A stretch of 64,000 nucleotides of DNA from Ricinus communis (lineage: Eukaryota > Streptophyta > Magnoliopsida > Malpighiales > Euphorbiaceae), in NCBI RefSeq assembly GCF_019578655.1, contig NC_063265.1:2204501-2268500 (forward strand), read 5' to 3'. The position numbers and the translations under genes were made by a program. The notes under the pieces were generated by a model that had not been told where the DNA came from, made no database searches, and saw nothing but the letters and a program-made list of their open reading frames with translations. Of the stretch, positions 43,736 through 56,830 are shown piece by piece. How positions within the stretch are numbered: position 1 is the first letter of the stretch; every line of letters begins with the position of its first letter.

Positions 43736-46700
43736 AATACTTAAATAAAAATATAATAAAATTTAATTACTTTTAATATTTCAGTTAATTTTGTTTTCTA
43801 TCACATAATAAATTGACAAAAAATAGAATTTTAAGAAAAAGAGAATTGTTTCTTATCATATTTGAAGCTGATGCATTAAGAATTATTCAAATATTTTGGA
43901 TTCAAGTGTGTTCCTTTTGCATACACCAATCGGTTGTATGTAATGCTTTTCCTCACTAAATAGCTGCTCAAGCTAACCATTTTTGATGTGTACACTGATA
44001 TTTATTTTATTAATATCTTTATTGTCTTCTAGAAAAAACTTAATATCAAAATATGATATTCAAAATATCTAATTACTAATTACATTTTAAATTTTAAACT
44101 ATTTTATAATTTTATTTAATTATTTTAGTTATATTTTTAATTTACTTTTAAAACATTTTTAAAAAATAATTTTTTTAATTTCACAGTAAAAAGAATGAGG
44201 CAAATGAAATGTATTTACAAAATTTTTTAAATATTAACAAAAAATTTATTTTAAATTTAACAATATAATTATTAAAAAAGTCTTACAAATACATACTTTT
44301 TGCACTTTCTATATTTAATTTCATAAAAAATTTAACTGATTTTTAAGTTTTTTTTTAATAAGCATATCGATTTATAACATCATCTTTCTTATTATAAAAT
44401 TAAAATAATTATTATTCAAAAATGCTCTTAAAAAAATAAAAGTATCAGTAGTTATTCTTAAATTTTAAATAATTGAATAAAATTACTAGAAATTAAAATG
44501 TAATTGATAATTAGACCTATTCAAAATTTTCAAACTTCATTCTTTATTGGATTGCTTTTATAAATGACACAAAAACATAAAATAACTAAAAAAGTACCTG
44601 CAGAATTTGTTAATAACTAAAACACTCAAAATAGAAATTTATGTACAAAATTGTCCGATTTAATATTTTCAGATGAAAAGGTATAATGTTGAATATACTT
44701 TAAGGAAATAATATATATGTTCACTATATTTTTAATAGATAATGAATCTAAAATATATTATTTTTTATAAAATATTATTATATTTCTTTTGATTTTGTAA
44801 TATCAGTGATGAAGAAATAAGTAAATAAATCTAAAAGTATTTAAATATCTATAAATATTTTAAAATTAATTTTGAAAAAATGGAGAAGACGAAGAAAGTG
44901 AAGAACGATTATTTCTGAAAATATCAGTGAGTAATCTTAAAAAAATAAGAAAATAGAAATATTTTTATAATTAATTTTAAAAAATAATAAAGTGAAATTT
45001 TGTCCCCTTTATTTCCATCTAGTTATTTTTAGATCTATGTCATGTCATGAATGTCAACAGCCCAATTATAAACTCCTTAAAATTTAATGGGCTTAATTCA
45101 ATAGAAAGCCTGTATGGACCAATCAACAATAAATCAATAAAATACGATACTTATAATCTAAGGTATTTGTTATTGTTCATATTTTTATTTTTAAATAAGA
45201 AATAAAAAATATTTATTAGAATTGTTTTGATATTCGTTTTCTAAGACATATTACATATTATTTAAAAATAAACTTATTTGTAATAACCCATTAAATGTTG
45301 TGTTTATAAGTTTTAGTTTTTATTTTTTCTTTTCGGATGATTACTATTTTTTATTCTTATTTCTTCTATTTTTTCTTTATATTTTATCTCTATTTTATTC
45401 TTTTTTCCTCATTATATTTTTATATTAAGTTAATAAACTATTTTAAGAAAAAAAAACAACTAGAAAATATTAAACATCTTTAAATTTTTATAAATCAAAG
45501 GTTAAAAATTAAAAATATATCAGACTAACCTTAAACTTTATGAGAATTTTTCGCACTAAAAATGAAGAAGGTGTTTGTAATTATTCCTATATTATTTAAG
45601 TATAGTTTATTTATGCTACCTAAGGGAAATCTTTTTAGGTCCAAACTAGACTGAAATGGAATGTTTTTACAAATGTGATGTCTTATCAAAGCTCTGCCAG
45701 TTGATGAGACCTCTTTTGTACCTAAAGTTTATGCCATTATGGGTAGTTTGCATCTGCAATTGGGTGACGGAACCAAATCGAAATATGTTAAATTTTTTAA
45801 ACTGAAGCTGAAATGAACCAAATAAGGATCCGATTCAGTTGGGTTCGAAAAATCAGTTTATATTTATTTAATTTTTACTATATAGTAGTGATATGGTCTA
45901 CATGGATGAGGTTTCGATGGTTTAATACTTAAGGCTTGTTATTTGTTATTTATCAAATTATTTCATATTTCTTTCTTATTGAGATACATATTTTATAACT
46001 TTAAAACAAATTATTATATATTTTGAAAAATTATTCTAAAATATTTAAAATATTTCCTTTTTGTTTAAAATGGATTACTAACTTCTTTCCTAATATTTTT
46101 TTATATAAATTTAGTAAATTAACTGCAACTAAATCGATTTTTATTAACTTATTAAAAAGATAATTTGACAAAATTATTTTAGTAGTGTATTTTAATTTTA
46201 GTAAAATCAAGTAAAAATAAAAATTTGTGAAACAAAAATAGCCAAACTTTAATTAAAGGAAAAGTATATATTTTGCTTTCTGCATTTTTATATTTTTTTT
46301 ATCACAATTATCTTCTTCACTTTTATGTATATCTATATTTAGTCTTTATCTTTTATTTTTATTAATCAAATTTCGTTTTAATAGTAAGATAATGTGTGTA
46401 ATGCATGTTTCATTAATGAGAATATAAATATTTTTAAAAATATTTTGTATTAAATTTTTATATATTTGCTATCTGAAAATTTTAATTTTTTGTTATTAAA
46501 TTTTATACTTTTATTTTTAAAGATATTTCTCCTTCGAATTTTTATTAGAATAAATGTAATTTATTCTAAATATATTATTAATTAAACAAATTTATGAGTG
46601 TTAAGATTACAGAAAGAAATATTAAAATGGGCATTTACCTTCCATGATATACACAACAAATGTATTTATTTTTAATAAACAATTTAACTATCATTAGCAT

Positions 46701-47056
46701 TTTATATATTTTATCAATTGATTTATAGTATGACTAATTTTATAAATGCTTTTATTAAAAAATAAATTAAATTAGGTTAAATAAATATTTTTATTATGTA
46801 TTATTATTAAATTTTAGATAATAAATCTCAAAAAGTTGCTAAAAATAAAAATGCAAGGAATTAATATAAAAAAAACATATGAGGTAAATATTTGAAAAAT
46901 CTTAATAGAGAAAATTTAAAAAGTTTAAATATTTATAATTAAATTAGTTAATATATTATTTTTATTATTATTTAGAATTATTTTAATTTTAATACTTATA
47001 TTGCATTCCAAAAGTATTTTATTTTTGTACGTCATACAATTTTATTTAGTTTATAA

Positions 47057-47107
<51 letters not shown>

Positions 47108-47414
47108 TAAATTTTAATCGCCACATAATAAGGTAATATATATTTAACCAAAATTTAATTGGCTTGAGTTGATTTCATGGGAATAAAAGGCTAATTTCAT
47201 GAAGATGAGGAAGGAATGAGTCCATCTACAAATGGTCCAATTGTTATAACATGTATTCCGATCCAGCATTTTATGGATCGAATTGCATAAACACGTGTGG
47301 AGATTTTATAAAATATGCGTTTTGTTAAAGGTAAATGTGGGATTCTCTCTTTTCCACTTTTTAGCCAAGAAAATACATCTCATGTGTCTAAAAAAATATT
47401 TGCTTCTTCACTTC
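43736..47414. other. Very A+T-rich intergenic region
   Basis: About 3.7 kb with no usable ORF. The only less A+T-rich patches are about 45000-45130 and 45600-45930; neither shows coding potential. A 43-base (TA)n tract lies at 47060-47102. Confidence 0.6.
47060..47102. repeat. (AT)n microsatellite
   Basis: Uninterrupted TA run of about 43 bases. Confidence 0.95.
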
Positions 47415-48615
47415 TTTTTTTTTTTTTAAAGTATACCGTTTTTAAAATTTTTAAATTATAAATAAATTTATAAAAATTAATATTATATAAAAAGTATATA
47501 TCGAATAAATTTTTATATATTCATAAAAACTATTCGTTTATTTACATATTATAAATTGTTATAACCATTTTACTCTCACTATTTTAAAATTTTTATTGTA
47601 ACATATATATTATTTTCTATATGTGAGATTTTTATTTTTTAACTTGTAATAAAATAAATTTAAAATTAATATTATATTAAAAATAATATTTTGAATATCT
47701 TTTATAAATTTATGAAACATACTCATTTACCCACATGTTGTACACTCGTCGTAATTATTTTGATTATAAATAATAATATAAATTATATTTATATATAAAA
47801 TTAAATAGATCTTTTAATATTTTATAATTAATTAAAATTATTAAAAAAATAATATATTAAATATTTTAACGTCTTTATTAGTTTTTTTATATTTTAAGAT
47901 TTTATTAATACAAAAATATAAAATTATAAATAAATTAATAAAAAACTATAAAATTATATATAAAATCGAATTTTACGTATCAATAATAAATACACTTGTC
48001 AAAATTAAAAATCACATATATTAGAATATAGTAATATATATCAAAAAAATTTATTAGACTAGATACATATTAATATTTTTCTATTCATTTACTTGTACTA
48101 AAATATTCATTTTCTATATGTATAATATACATCAGATGTAATATTCTATAATAATTAATTGTCTTTGTATTTAAATATTTATTATCTATGAACTTAATAT
48201 TTATTACGGTTAATGTTCATGTTCATTTCGTTTAATGTATTCATCGGTGTTAATATTAATATTCATTATTTAGTACTGCAATATTCATTGTCTATATATA
48301 TAATGTTCATCAAGATTTTTAAATAAAAATACTAATTATTTATGAAAACTTTTATTGTTTTTGTGATGCATATTTAAAATTTTTTATGATTGATATAAAC
48401 ATTCATAATTTATAAGCATAATATTCATTAGTTTGTCAATAGATATTCGTCACTGATGAAAATTATACTCACTAATCCATTTAAATAAATATATACAATA
48501 TAGACATAACGTAAATCATTCTTATACAATTGGTAAATAAAAAAATCAAGTTAAAGTTATACCACAAATATTTATATTATAGTGTACATATATTTTTAAT
48601 AAAATTAAATTAACA
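47415..48615. repeat. Long A+T-rich dispersed repeat, copy B
   Basis: Starts with a T13 run and follows copy A (36445-37690) for about 1.2 kb in the same orientation. In both copies the first ~200 bases are followed by a second, diverged version of the same head segment. Non-coding. Confidence 0.8.
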
Positions 48616-50325
48616 AATAATGAAGGAACACTTGAGAGCTTTAAACATATTGTAAACTAAAGCTAATGATTGCTTTTCTAAACTAAGAATTATTTTTCTA
48701 ATCTAATGATTGTTGTCTAATCTACTGATAGCTTTCTAATCTAAGGATAAAAGATAAAGACAAAGTTTCTAGACTCTAGGTCTATTTTGATTTGATTGAT
48801 CTATTGGGCGGGATTTGATTACTAGAGAGTCGTTGCCTATTTATAGACTTCCATAGCTTGAGAGATGCTTTGACATATTCTTATCCTTGGCTTGGTCCTC
48901 AATTATGTACTATTGTTTTTCACTTTTTGTACATGTTAATAAAAATGTAACTTTCTTACTCTTCTCAATTTACTGGCTTTATTTCTCTCCACTTCCTGCT
49001 TTCGCTCAACTTTATGACTCACACTTAACGAACATGCTTTTTATTTCTTGGATATGCTTCACTTCTGCACTATTTTCTTCTTGATTGATATTTGTATTCC
49101 TTCCTTCCTATTTCTCAAGAACGTGGTTCAAGCTTCCAAAAGACTCTATAACTGCTTTTTACCTTCCTACTTTCTCATTTATCACATGTCAATAATCCTT
49201 AAGGATTATCGAACCAACTTCTGGCTAGTGGGTCGAGGACTTACACATGGGTTAGGAATCCGGATATGAGCTAAAATCCATGGGCTTCAAAATTTGGATC
49301 AACATTACATGGGCTTTCTCTATAGGTCTGGCCAAATTTTATGCGCTTGGACCATACTAATTTGGTGTAAACAATATTTAATATATATATATTAAAGAAG
49401 AACAATATATGTCTAGTATATAAACTAAATAATATATATGTTCGTTATTAATTATGTTTATGTTTAAATACTAATGATATAAAATACCAATTTCTTTCAC
49501 TATTAAAATTTAATTAATATTTGTAGTATTTACAAGTATTTTAAAAAGCTAAAACGAATATGAAATATTTATAAAATAAAAAAAATGGTAAAAAAGGTAT
49601 ATGTTTAACCAAAAATAGTATATGTTAGGTATCTCAACCTTTTCCAATGAAACAGAATGCAAACTCAAAAAAGAGTTAAATAACAAAAGGTATATGTTTG
49701 CCAAGTAATAGTAGTTTAAATTTTTTAAAATGAAACAACATTCAACTTATAAAATTTCAACAACAAAAAGTATATGCTACTAAAATATGATATACTTAGG
49801 TATTTGTAAAGTATCTGAAACTAATTTTCATGTTACGTAGAAAATCAATACAACACTCTTTCTCTCTCTTTGAATTTCTTTCTCTTATCATTATTTCTTT
49901 TTCTCTTTTCTCGCACTTCGAGTGATCTTAGCATCCTAAATTCTAGTCATAAGGTCTTTCTAATGTTACCAACTCTTTTGCGCCTTTATTTTGTCGGAAA
50001 AGCCTAGAACCGGCAAATAAGTGACACAAAAGCTTAAGTTTTATTTCTCTCTTGCTACCATTGTCCATTTAGCCACTTTTCGTTCTCCTTTGTCAAATTT
50101 GATGTTGGAAATGAATTTTTCATTTTCTAAGTGAGCCATAATAGCATTTGACGTCATTGGTTAGTCGGAAATCTAACAAAAAAAGATGAAAAGAGCAAAA
50201 AACAAATACTTTTGAAAGCAACAATAAATAATTTTAAAAAATTAAAAAATTGAGATACTTTTTTAATTATTTTAAAAATTGGATAAGTGGTTAAATTTAA
50301 TACTTATGCGTGTTGACTCTGTCAG
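48616..50325. other. Intergenic region with two short decayed tandem arrays
   Basis: About 48650-48750 holds 4-5 imperfect units of about 20 bases of the type TCTAATCTAATGATTGTTTT. About 49585-49805 holds three decayed units of about 85-95 bases beginning AAAAGGTATATGTTT and containing AATGAAACA. The open frames 48887-49269 have no recognisable similarity and no splice context. Confidence 0.5.
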
Positions 50326-52600
50326 CATCCATTTTTCAGATCTAGATATCGAGGGAATTATGAAAAATCCGATGATGAAACTTACTGTTTTTCTCGAGTC
50401 TCGAGAGATTGAGGATAGGTGAATCCAAGTAAGGGTTGAGAATAATTTGACTTAAAATTACTTTTGTTTAATTAATTAGGACCTAATTAATAGAAAAATT
50501 TAAGTTTGAGGGGTGAAACAATAATTTTTCACAAGTTCATGGATAACCGGCTCTACATAGTGCCGATTGGCTATTTTTCAAAATTCAACGCCATTTTACG
50601 CATTTTTTTGACCTGAAATGCCAAAATTGTTAAAAACAGAGGTCGCTAAAAGGATTTGTGATAATTATTAGAATTTTTAAAATATATTTAGTGACAATTA
50701 TTTGAATTTAAAAGATTTTATTTTATTGGATATTAATCTGCTAAAATGAAAGATAATCGATTGATTTTTTATTTCAAAATATTGCATAATTATCTGCTCC
50801 TCTAGGATTCCTAACCTTACTGCTATAAATAGAATAATATGGCCTAGGTCTAGGGTTAGCTACACTCATTAATTACTAGAGCGACATTGATTGAGCTAAC
50901 CACATCAATTATTAGAGCTTCAATGATTAAGCAAAGATTAGAAACCTTGGAGAACTCATATACATTTGAGAATAGCAGAAGGAGTTTAGGTAACAAAAAG
51001 GAAAAGTCACTAAATAAGAACTAGAGATTTGAAAGCTTTATTTTTTAACAATAAAAGATTTCTCAAATCCAAGTAGCAATAGGTTCTCAACTAATATTCG
51101 ATTCCACCACCTCATCATCTCTAAAGACTCGAAGATCAGCATTCAAAGGTGACAACGGGTTCCCCAAATCCAACATCATCAGCATCCCTATCTTTATAAA
51201 CTGGTTCTTTTATTTTATATTTTAGAAACATGATTAGGATTGGTTTTCTTTAGTTATTTTGTATGATCCATATGACTTACATGATTAGATTAGGTTTTTC
51301 TTGAATTAACATGTTTTGATATTTTTTAGTTTTAAATATATAATAATATGATCTATGTCGGGAATTGAATATGATAATGTGTCATGTGCTGGATTGAGAA
51401 TCTAATGATTAGAAAAATTAGGATTATATGATTTGTCTCCTTTTATGAATGATTATGTAATTATATGAAAACCTTAGGGCTGTATGTTCAAATTTAGGAT
51501 TTGTTATATAAGATGCTTTGTCCTTCTTCTAGTTTTATTTTCTTTATGTTTATGTTATTTTCCATGCGTTTTAGCCTTTTAATTTATTTTGTATACTTTT
51601 ATTTCATTTTTTGTGTTTTTAATTGTCTTTTGACCTTCTGTGCATATAAAATTGGCTCTGGGGTATAAAGAAAATTTCAAGAAAAATCAGAGAATCAACC
51701 AAATCTAGCCCTAGAGCTGACCGGCTCTATGTCCTCAGCCAATCGCTCTTTTAGTCTTTTATATCTTAATTCGGATTTTCTGTGTATTTGGACCAATTTT
51801 CTGTACTATCACTTAGTTTTAGGTGCTTTTCTTTTATTCTTTTAATTGTAGGAGGGTTGTAATAGCTAGATTTAATTTTCTGCACTCTATTTTTGCTTTA
51901 TATTTGATAGATGCTAAATATTTGCTATATGATTACCTAATTGAAACTAGATATATAGACTTTAGGTTCAAAATTGGACCTTAACATGAAAAATATAGTA
52001 AATTAGGTCAAAGGATGGTAAAATGACCTTAAATTAAATCCATAGACTTAATAGGGTTTGCAATGCTTTAATTAATTGGGCCATATTAAATTTATGATCA
52101 CTTAAATTGAGCTTTATCATAAAAAGTATTTCATTTAGGTCTAAAAGCTAGGTGGGCCTTGTACATAATTGACTAGTAAATTAGATTAATAACATTAAAA
52201 GTGGGATGTGCTTAATAAAGTGGGTTAGACTTAAGAAGACCTCACATGTTAAATTGTATACTTGTAAATATAAACTATTGTATTTTTTAGGAATAGTCGT
52301 TAAATAATAAAATTAAAAATTAAAATATACAAATAAGGAAGTTGGCTTCTGGATCTATTTCTACATTTGTGGTGTAAGTTTTCTTATCGAATCGAGAAAT
52401 GCCACTCATTAGTAAAAATATCTTGGTAAATTACCTGGGTGGCGACTCTCATTTCTACGCTAGTCTTTGTAACTAGTTAGCGTATTTTCAATTAGGTTGA
52501 AAAACCTTATAATGCCATAATCATTAAAGACACTTGAGTGCACACTTGAAATCACTGCCCACAGACCCTATAGTAAATTAGTAACCTAATTGAGAACTTG
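50326..52600 (+). repeat. Old plus-strand LTR, same family as 31292-32484/24110-24863
   Basis: Starts TGTCAGCATCCATTTTTCAG. Contains a TATA box CTATAAATAGAA near 50826, GACTCGAAGATC near 51125, a pair of GACCGGCTCTATG/GCCAATCG phrases, GTAGGAGGGTTGTAATAG (51850), and near its end CTGGGTGGCGACTCTCATTT, a phrase typical of Tat/Ogre-group gypsy LTRs. End near 52600 is uncertain. No interior (PBS, gag, pol) follows, so it may be a solo LTR. Lineage assignment is tentative. Confidence 0.65.
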
Positions 52601-52689
52601 GGATTAGGGTTGGCAACTAAGGGAGGAAAATTGAAAAAAATAAATAAACTCATGAATTTAATTATATTGAATATGATTATTTTTTTTAA

Positions 52690-53215
52690 TTATTGATTAA
52701 TTAGAATTTTTGCTCTCAATCAACGAGCATTCCTAAGTCGACAGTCTGGCAGATCAGTTCTGACCTATTATTGCGAGCTAGATGAGATATTCCAGGAACT
52801 TAATCATCGGGATAAGGTAAGAATAAAAGATCATGAGGACATTACTATGTACAAAGCAGCTATTTGAGAAGTTGAGAATCCACATCTTCTAAAGCGAATT
52901 TGATGCCGATTTGAACAAGTGAGAGGAGAAATTCTTCGAATGGATCCAAGTTTAGACCTTGAACAAACATATGCATATATTCACCGAGAAGCAAATCGGA
53001 AAAAAATCTTAACTGGAGAACAGGCTTCCTCGGAGTCAGCTGTATTGCTCGCCAAAAGAATTAACTCGTCACCTCAGGATAATACTAATACTACTCATAG
53101 CTTTAATATTGGTAATAAACAGACCAATTCAACAAAGAAATGTATATATTATGGTGCAACAGGTCATACTCAAAGCAGATATTATGATCTGATTGGATAT
53201 CCTGAATGGTAGGAT
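52690..53215 (+). pseudogene. Degenerate copia gag, C-terminal half
   Basis: Pieces: EIFQELNHRDKV (52790), then EILRMDPSLDLEQTYAYIHR and EQASSESAVLLAKR (52919-53090). Zinc knuckle CIYYGATGHTQSRYYDLIGY: two of three Cys are Tyr. Confidence 0.8.
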
Positions 53216-53269
53216 CTGTCTAAAGCCCCGAAAAGAAAGTCAAAACTGGAAAAACTGCATCAGTATCAA

Positions 53270-54310
53270 CAATTATAGCCAAACAACCTTTCGCGCTGGA
53301 GGTAGCTGCTTTACACATGTATTTAGAACCACCAGGTAACTTTCTTTATAATTATGCCACTGTTATGTCGCATACATAGATTATTGATTCTTGATCAACT
53401 GATTATATGTCTTTTAACACACCTATCGAGTTAAAAATAACCAAGCAATTCGTTGTATCTATAACTAATGGTATAGAAGCTAGTGTTACTGGTAAAGGGC
53501 TGTTCACACTTGACAACCTAAATTTAGAATTTGTTTTGATCGTTTCATCTCTAAACTTCAATTTAATATATGTATCCCAACTAACCACATTTTTAAATTA
53601 TTTTTTTAAGGACATCAAGAAAAGAGGACGATTAGTTGTGGTACTAGAAAAGGAAAACTTTATTATCTTGACCTTGTACCATCTAGTTTAAGTGCTTTGA
53701 CGAAATCAAGTTCAGGAAATAGTAGCTCGGTATCGATAAGTATAAAGGATATGATCCGGTTATGGTATAAGCGCCTTGGTCATGTATCATTTGGATATTT
53801 AAAGTATTTGTTTTCTAAGTTGTTCTTAAATATCTACTTTAAACTTCAAATGCAATACTTGTGAACTGGCAAAAAGCCATCATGTATTTTTCCAACTAGT
53901 TTAAATAAGAGTCCAATACCATTTATGATTATACACTCTGATATTTAGGGACCTGTAAAGGTACTAATCTTGAATGGAGCTCGGTGGTTTGTTTCTTTTA
54001 TTAATTATTATAGTCATATGATATGGATATGCTTAATAAAAAGTAAGCAGGAGGTTTGCTCATTATTCAAGAAGTTCTATTTGATGGTGCAAACTCAATA
54101 TAAAACTTTAGTTCAAGTGCTACGGACGGATAATGAAGGTGAATTCATTAATCATGAACTTACACAATTCCTTCAACAACATGGTGTAATCCATCAAACG
54201 ACATGTTCTTATTCTCCTCAACAAAATGAGGTTGTACAAAGAAAAAACTGACATCTATTAGAAATAGTATGAGATATTCTATTTGAAGCCAATATGCCTC
54301 TCCAATATTA
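53270..54310 (+). pseudogene. Degenerate copia protease and integrase
   Basis: Protease region near 53380-53690: IIDS, a stop, STDYMSFNTPIELK, then GKGLFTLDNLNLEFVL and LNFNLIYVSQL. Integrase: RLGHVSFGYLKYLFSK (53772), a zinc Cys pair (CNTCELAKSHH-like), then FVSFINYYSHMIWICLIKSK and VLRTDNEGEFINHELTQFLQ (53970-54251), with the core D-D-E partly retained, and SYSPQQNEVVQRKN before a stop. Confidence 0.8.
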
Positions 54311-56640
54311 AGGAGAAACTTTATTCTCAACATCTTACTTCATAAACCGAATTTCATCTCGTACCCTAGACTTTCATACCCTATTTGATGCATTAAATAA
54401 AAGCCTTACCTTATTATCATTACCGAACTTACCTCCTAAAGTTCTTGGTTGCATAACCTTTGTTCACCTTCCTCACCACACATGCCACAAGCTCCAACCT
54501 CGTACTATTCGTTGTACCTTTGTCGGATATGATATTCATAAGAAAGGATATATGTGTTATCACCTTCCGACCCAATGAATGTATATCAGTATGGATGTCC
54601 AATTTCATGAGTATCAGATGTATTTCACTATTATAAGTCAAGGGGGAGAGAAACATTGACTTGCAGCCCGACCTTCAAGATTTTGATCGAAAAATATTGA
54701 CTTGCAGCCCGACCATCAAAGGCAACCCGACCTTTTTTAACCTTCAAAATATTTCTGACTTCAAACACAACTTGATCTTCCAATAGAGATCCCTCCGACC
54801 TTCCAACAGAGACTCTTGACCTTCTTTCAATTGAAACTCCCAACCTGTCAGAACAATCTGAGCATATTCTCCCGACCTTGGATCAATCGAGCATTGTGAG
54901 CTTGATATTCGGGTCAAGATAATAGAGTTGAACTTGAAGCACTGTAATTAATGTCACCTTTACTTGATGAGTTATCCTGAGCTGAATCTCAGGTAACTCG
55001 CGAACTTTCTGTTAGAATACTCCTAAACCGAACTACTCGAGGAAAGCCTAAATCAAGTTATGAACCCATGATAAACTCTAGACTGAAACATCTGATAAAT
55101 AGTTATGTTTCATACCATAGGCTATCAAAGACATGTGAATCATTTGTAAATCAATTATCTTCTGCATATGTACCTAACAGTATGCAGGAAGCCATAAAAT
55201 ACATGAGGTGGAAAGAGGCAATAAATGAAGAAATGAAGTCCTTTCGGAAGAATAAAACTTGGGAGATTGTTGATCTACCAAATGGAAAAAAAACCTGTTG
55301 GGTGTTGGTGGATCTATACCGTTAAATACAAGGCAGATGAAAAGGTGAAGAGATATAAAGCTCAACTTATTGCGAAAGGTTATAGTCAAACATATGGAAT
55401 AGATTATACATAAACTTTTGCTCCCGTGACCAAGATCAATACTGTCAGAATTCTTCCGTCCTTGGCTGTGAATTTAAATTGGTCTCTACATCAATTTGAT
55501 GTAAAGAATACTTTTCTTCATGGCGATCTCCAAGAGAAAGTGTACATGGAACTACCTTCAGGGTGCAGACTTCAGGTTAAAGGAAGTAAGCAAGTCTGTA
55601 AGCTGAAAAAGTCTCTATATAGATTGAGACAAACTCCAAGAGATTGGTTTGGAAGGTCTACAAACTTAATGAAGGCCTTTGGCTATAAACAGAGTAGTTC
55701 TGATCATACTCTTTTTATAAAACATAAGGAGGGAAGAACAATTATTCTTATCATATATGTGGATGATATGATTGTAACGAGAGATGATGATAATGAAAAA
55801 GGAGCCTTACAAAACTAATCTTTCTAAAGAGTTTGAAATAAAACACCTTAGTGATCTCAAGTATTTCTTAGAAATTGAGGTACTACGATCTAAGCAAGAT
55901 ATATTCTTATCTCAACAAAAGTATACTTTGGACTTGCTTAAAGAGGTTAGTATGCTAGCTTGCAGATCAGTTGATACTCTTGCTAGTGAACATACGAAGC
56001 TCGGTATATTTTCCAAGCAAGTACCTATGAATAAAAAAAGATATCAGAGACTTGTAGGTCGGTTAATGTACCTTGCTCATACTCGTCTGATTTTGGCATA
56101 TTCTCTAAGTATAGTAAGTCAATTCATGCACTCTCCAAGTGAAGATCATATGAATGTTGTTCTTTGCATCTTGCAATACTTGAGATCATCTCTAGAAAAA
56201 GACATTATGTTCATCAAAGGAACAACTTTGTCTGTTCTGTTGAGGGCTATACTGATGCAAATTGGGTTGGTTCTGTTGATGATAGGCGATCTACAACAGG
56301 TTACTTAACCTTTGTTGGAGGAAACCTTTTTACATGGAGAAGTAAGAAGCAAAGTGTTCTATCTCGGTCTAGTGCAGAAGTCGAGTATAGAGGAATGGTT
56401 CAAGGTGTTTGTAAGTTACTTTGGATCAAGAATCTACTACATGAGCTCCGAGTTTCATATATTAGTCCTATGAGACTATATTGTAATAATAAAATTGCAT
56501 GCAATATAGCTCATAATCCAGTTCAGCATGACTAGACGAAACATGTGGAAATAGATATACACTTTATTAAGGTACAGTTAGAAGCTAAGATAATTAAAGT
56601 GCTTCATGTCTGATTTGAAGATCAACTCATTGATATCCTT
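54311..56640 (+). pseudogene. Degenerate copia reverse transcriptase and RNase H
   Basis: RT start AINEEMKSFRKNKTWEIVDL (55220), then FAPVTKINTVRILPSLAVNL, FDVKNTFLHGDLQEKVYMEL, SLYRLRQTPRDWFGR and the active site IIYVDDMIVTRDDD (55410-55800). A frameshift near 55790 continues as EIKHLSDLKYFLEIEVLRSK and YQRLVGRLMYLAHTR. RNase H: YTDANWVGSVDDRRSTTGYL and RSKKQSVLSRSSAEVEYRGM (56230-56400), ACNIAHNPVQHD, stop, TKHVEIDIHF. The 54540-54990 stretch is a linker with repeated CCGACCTTC words. Confidence 0.85.
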
Positions 56641-56830
56641 ACTAAAGCAGTATCAAGGAAAATTTTTACTGAGCATTAGACAAGTTGAGGCATGCAAGAT
56701 TCCTATGCACCAATCTGAGGAGAGGGTAGAAGATTTGATTTGTATTTATCTCCTAAATAGTATATGTCTCTTGTATCTATCTCCCTCCTTATACATTTCT
56801 ATTCTTTAAGTTTTTAATTTATATTAAAAT

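Larger units (their letters stand above)
52690..56830 (+). mobile_element. Decayed Ty1-copia retrotransposon (RE1-like), 5' end lost
   Basis: The body runs from mid-gag through RNase H to a probable 3' LTR start (near 56727, after the purine-rich CTGAGGAGAGGGT). No 5' LTR or gag start was found; the old LTR lies directly to the left. Coding parts are broken but longer frames persist than in the element at 38.8 kb, so this copy may be younger. Confidence 0.85.

Noticed and set aside
48887..49269. Two overlapping frames of 65 and 73 codons
   Set aside because: Hydrophobic, T-rich translations without similarity, splice context or codon bias; chance frames.
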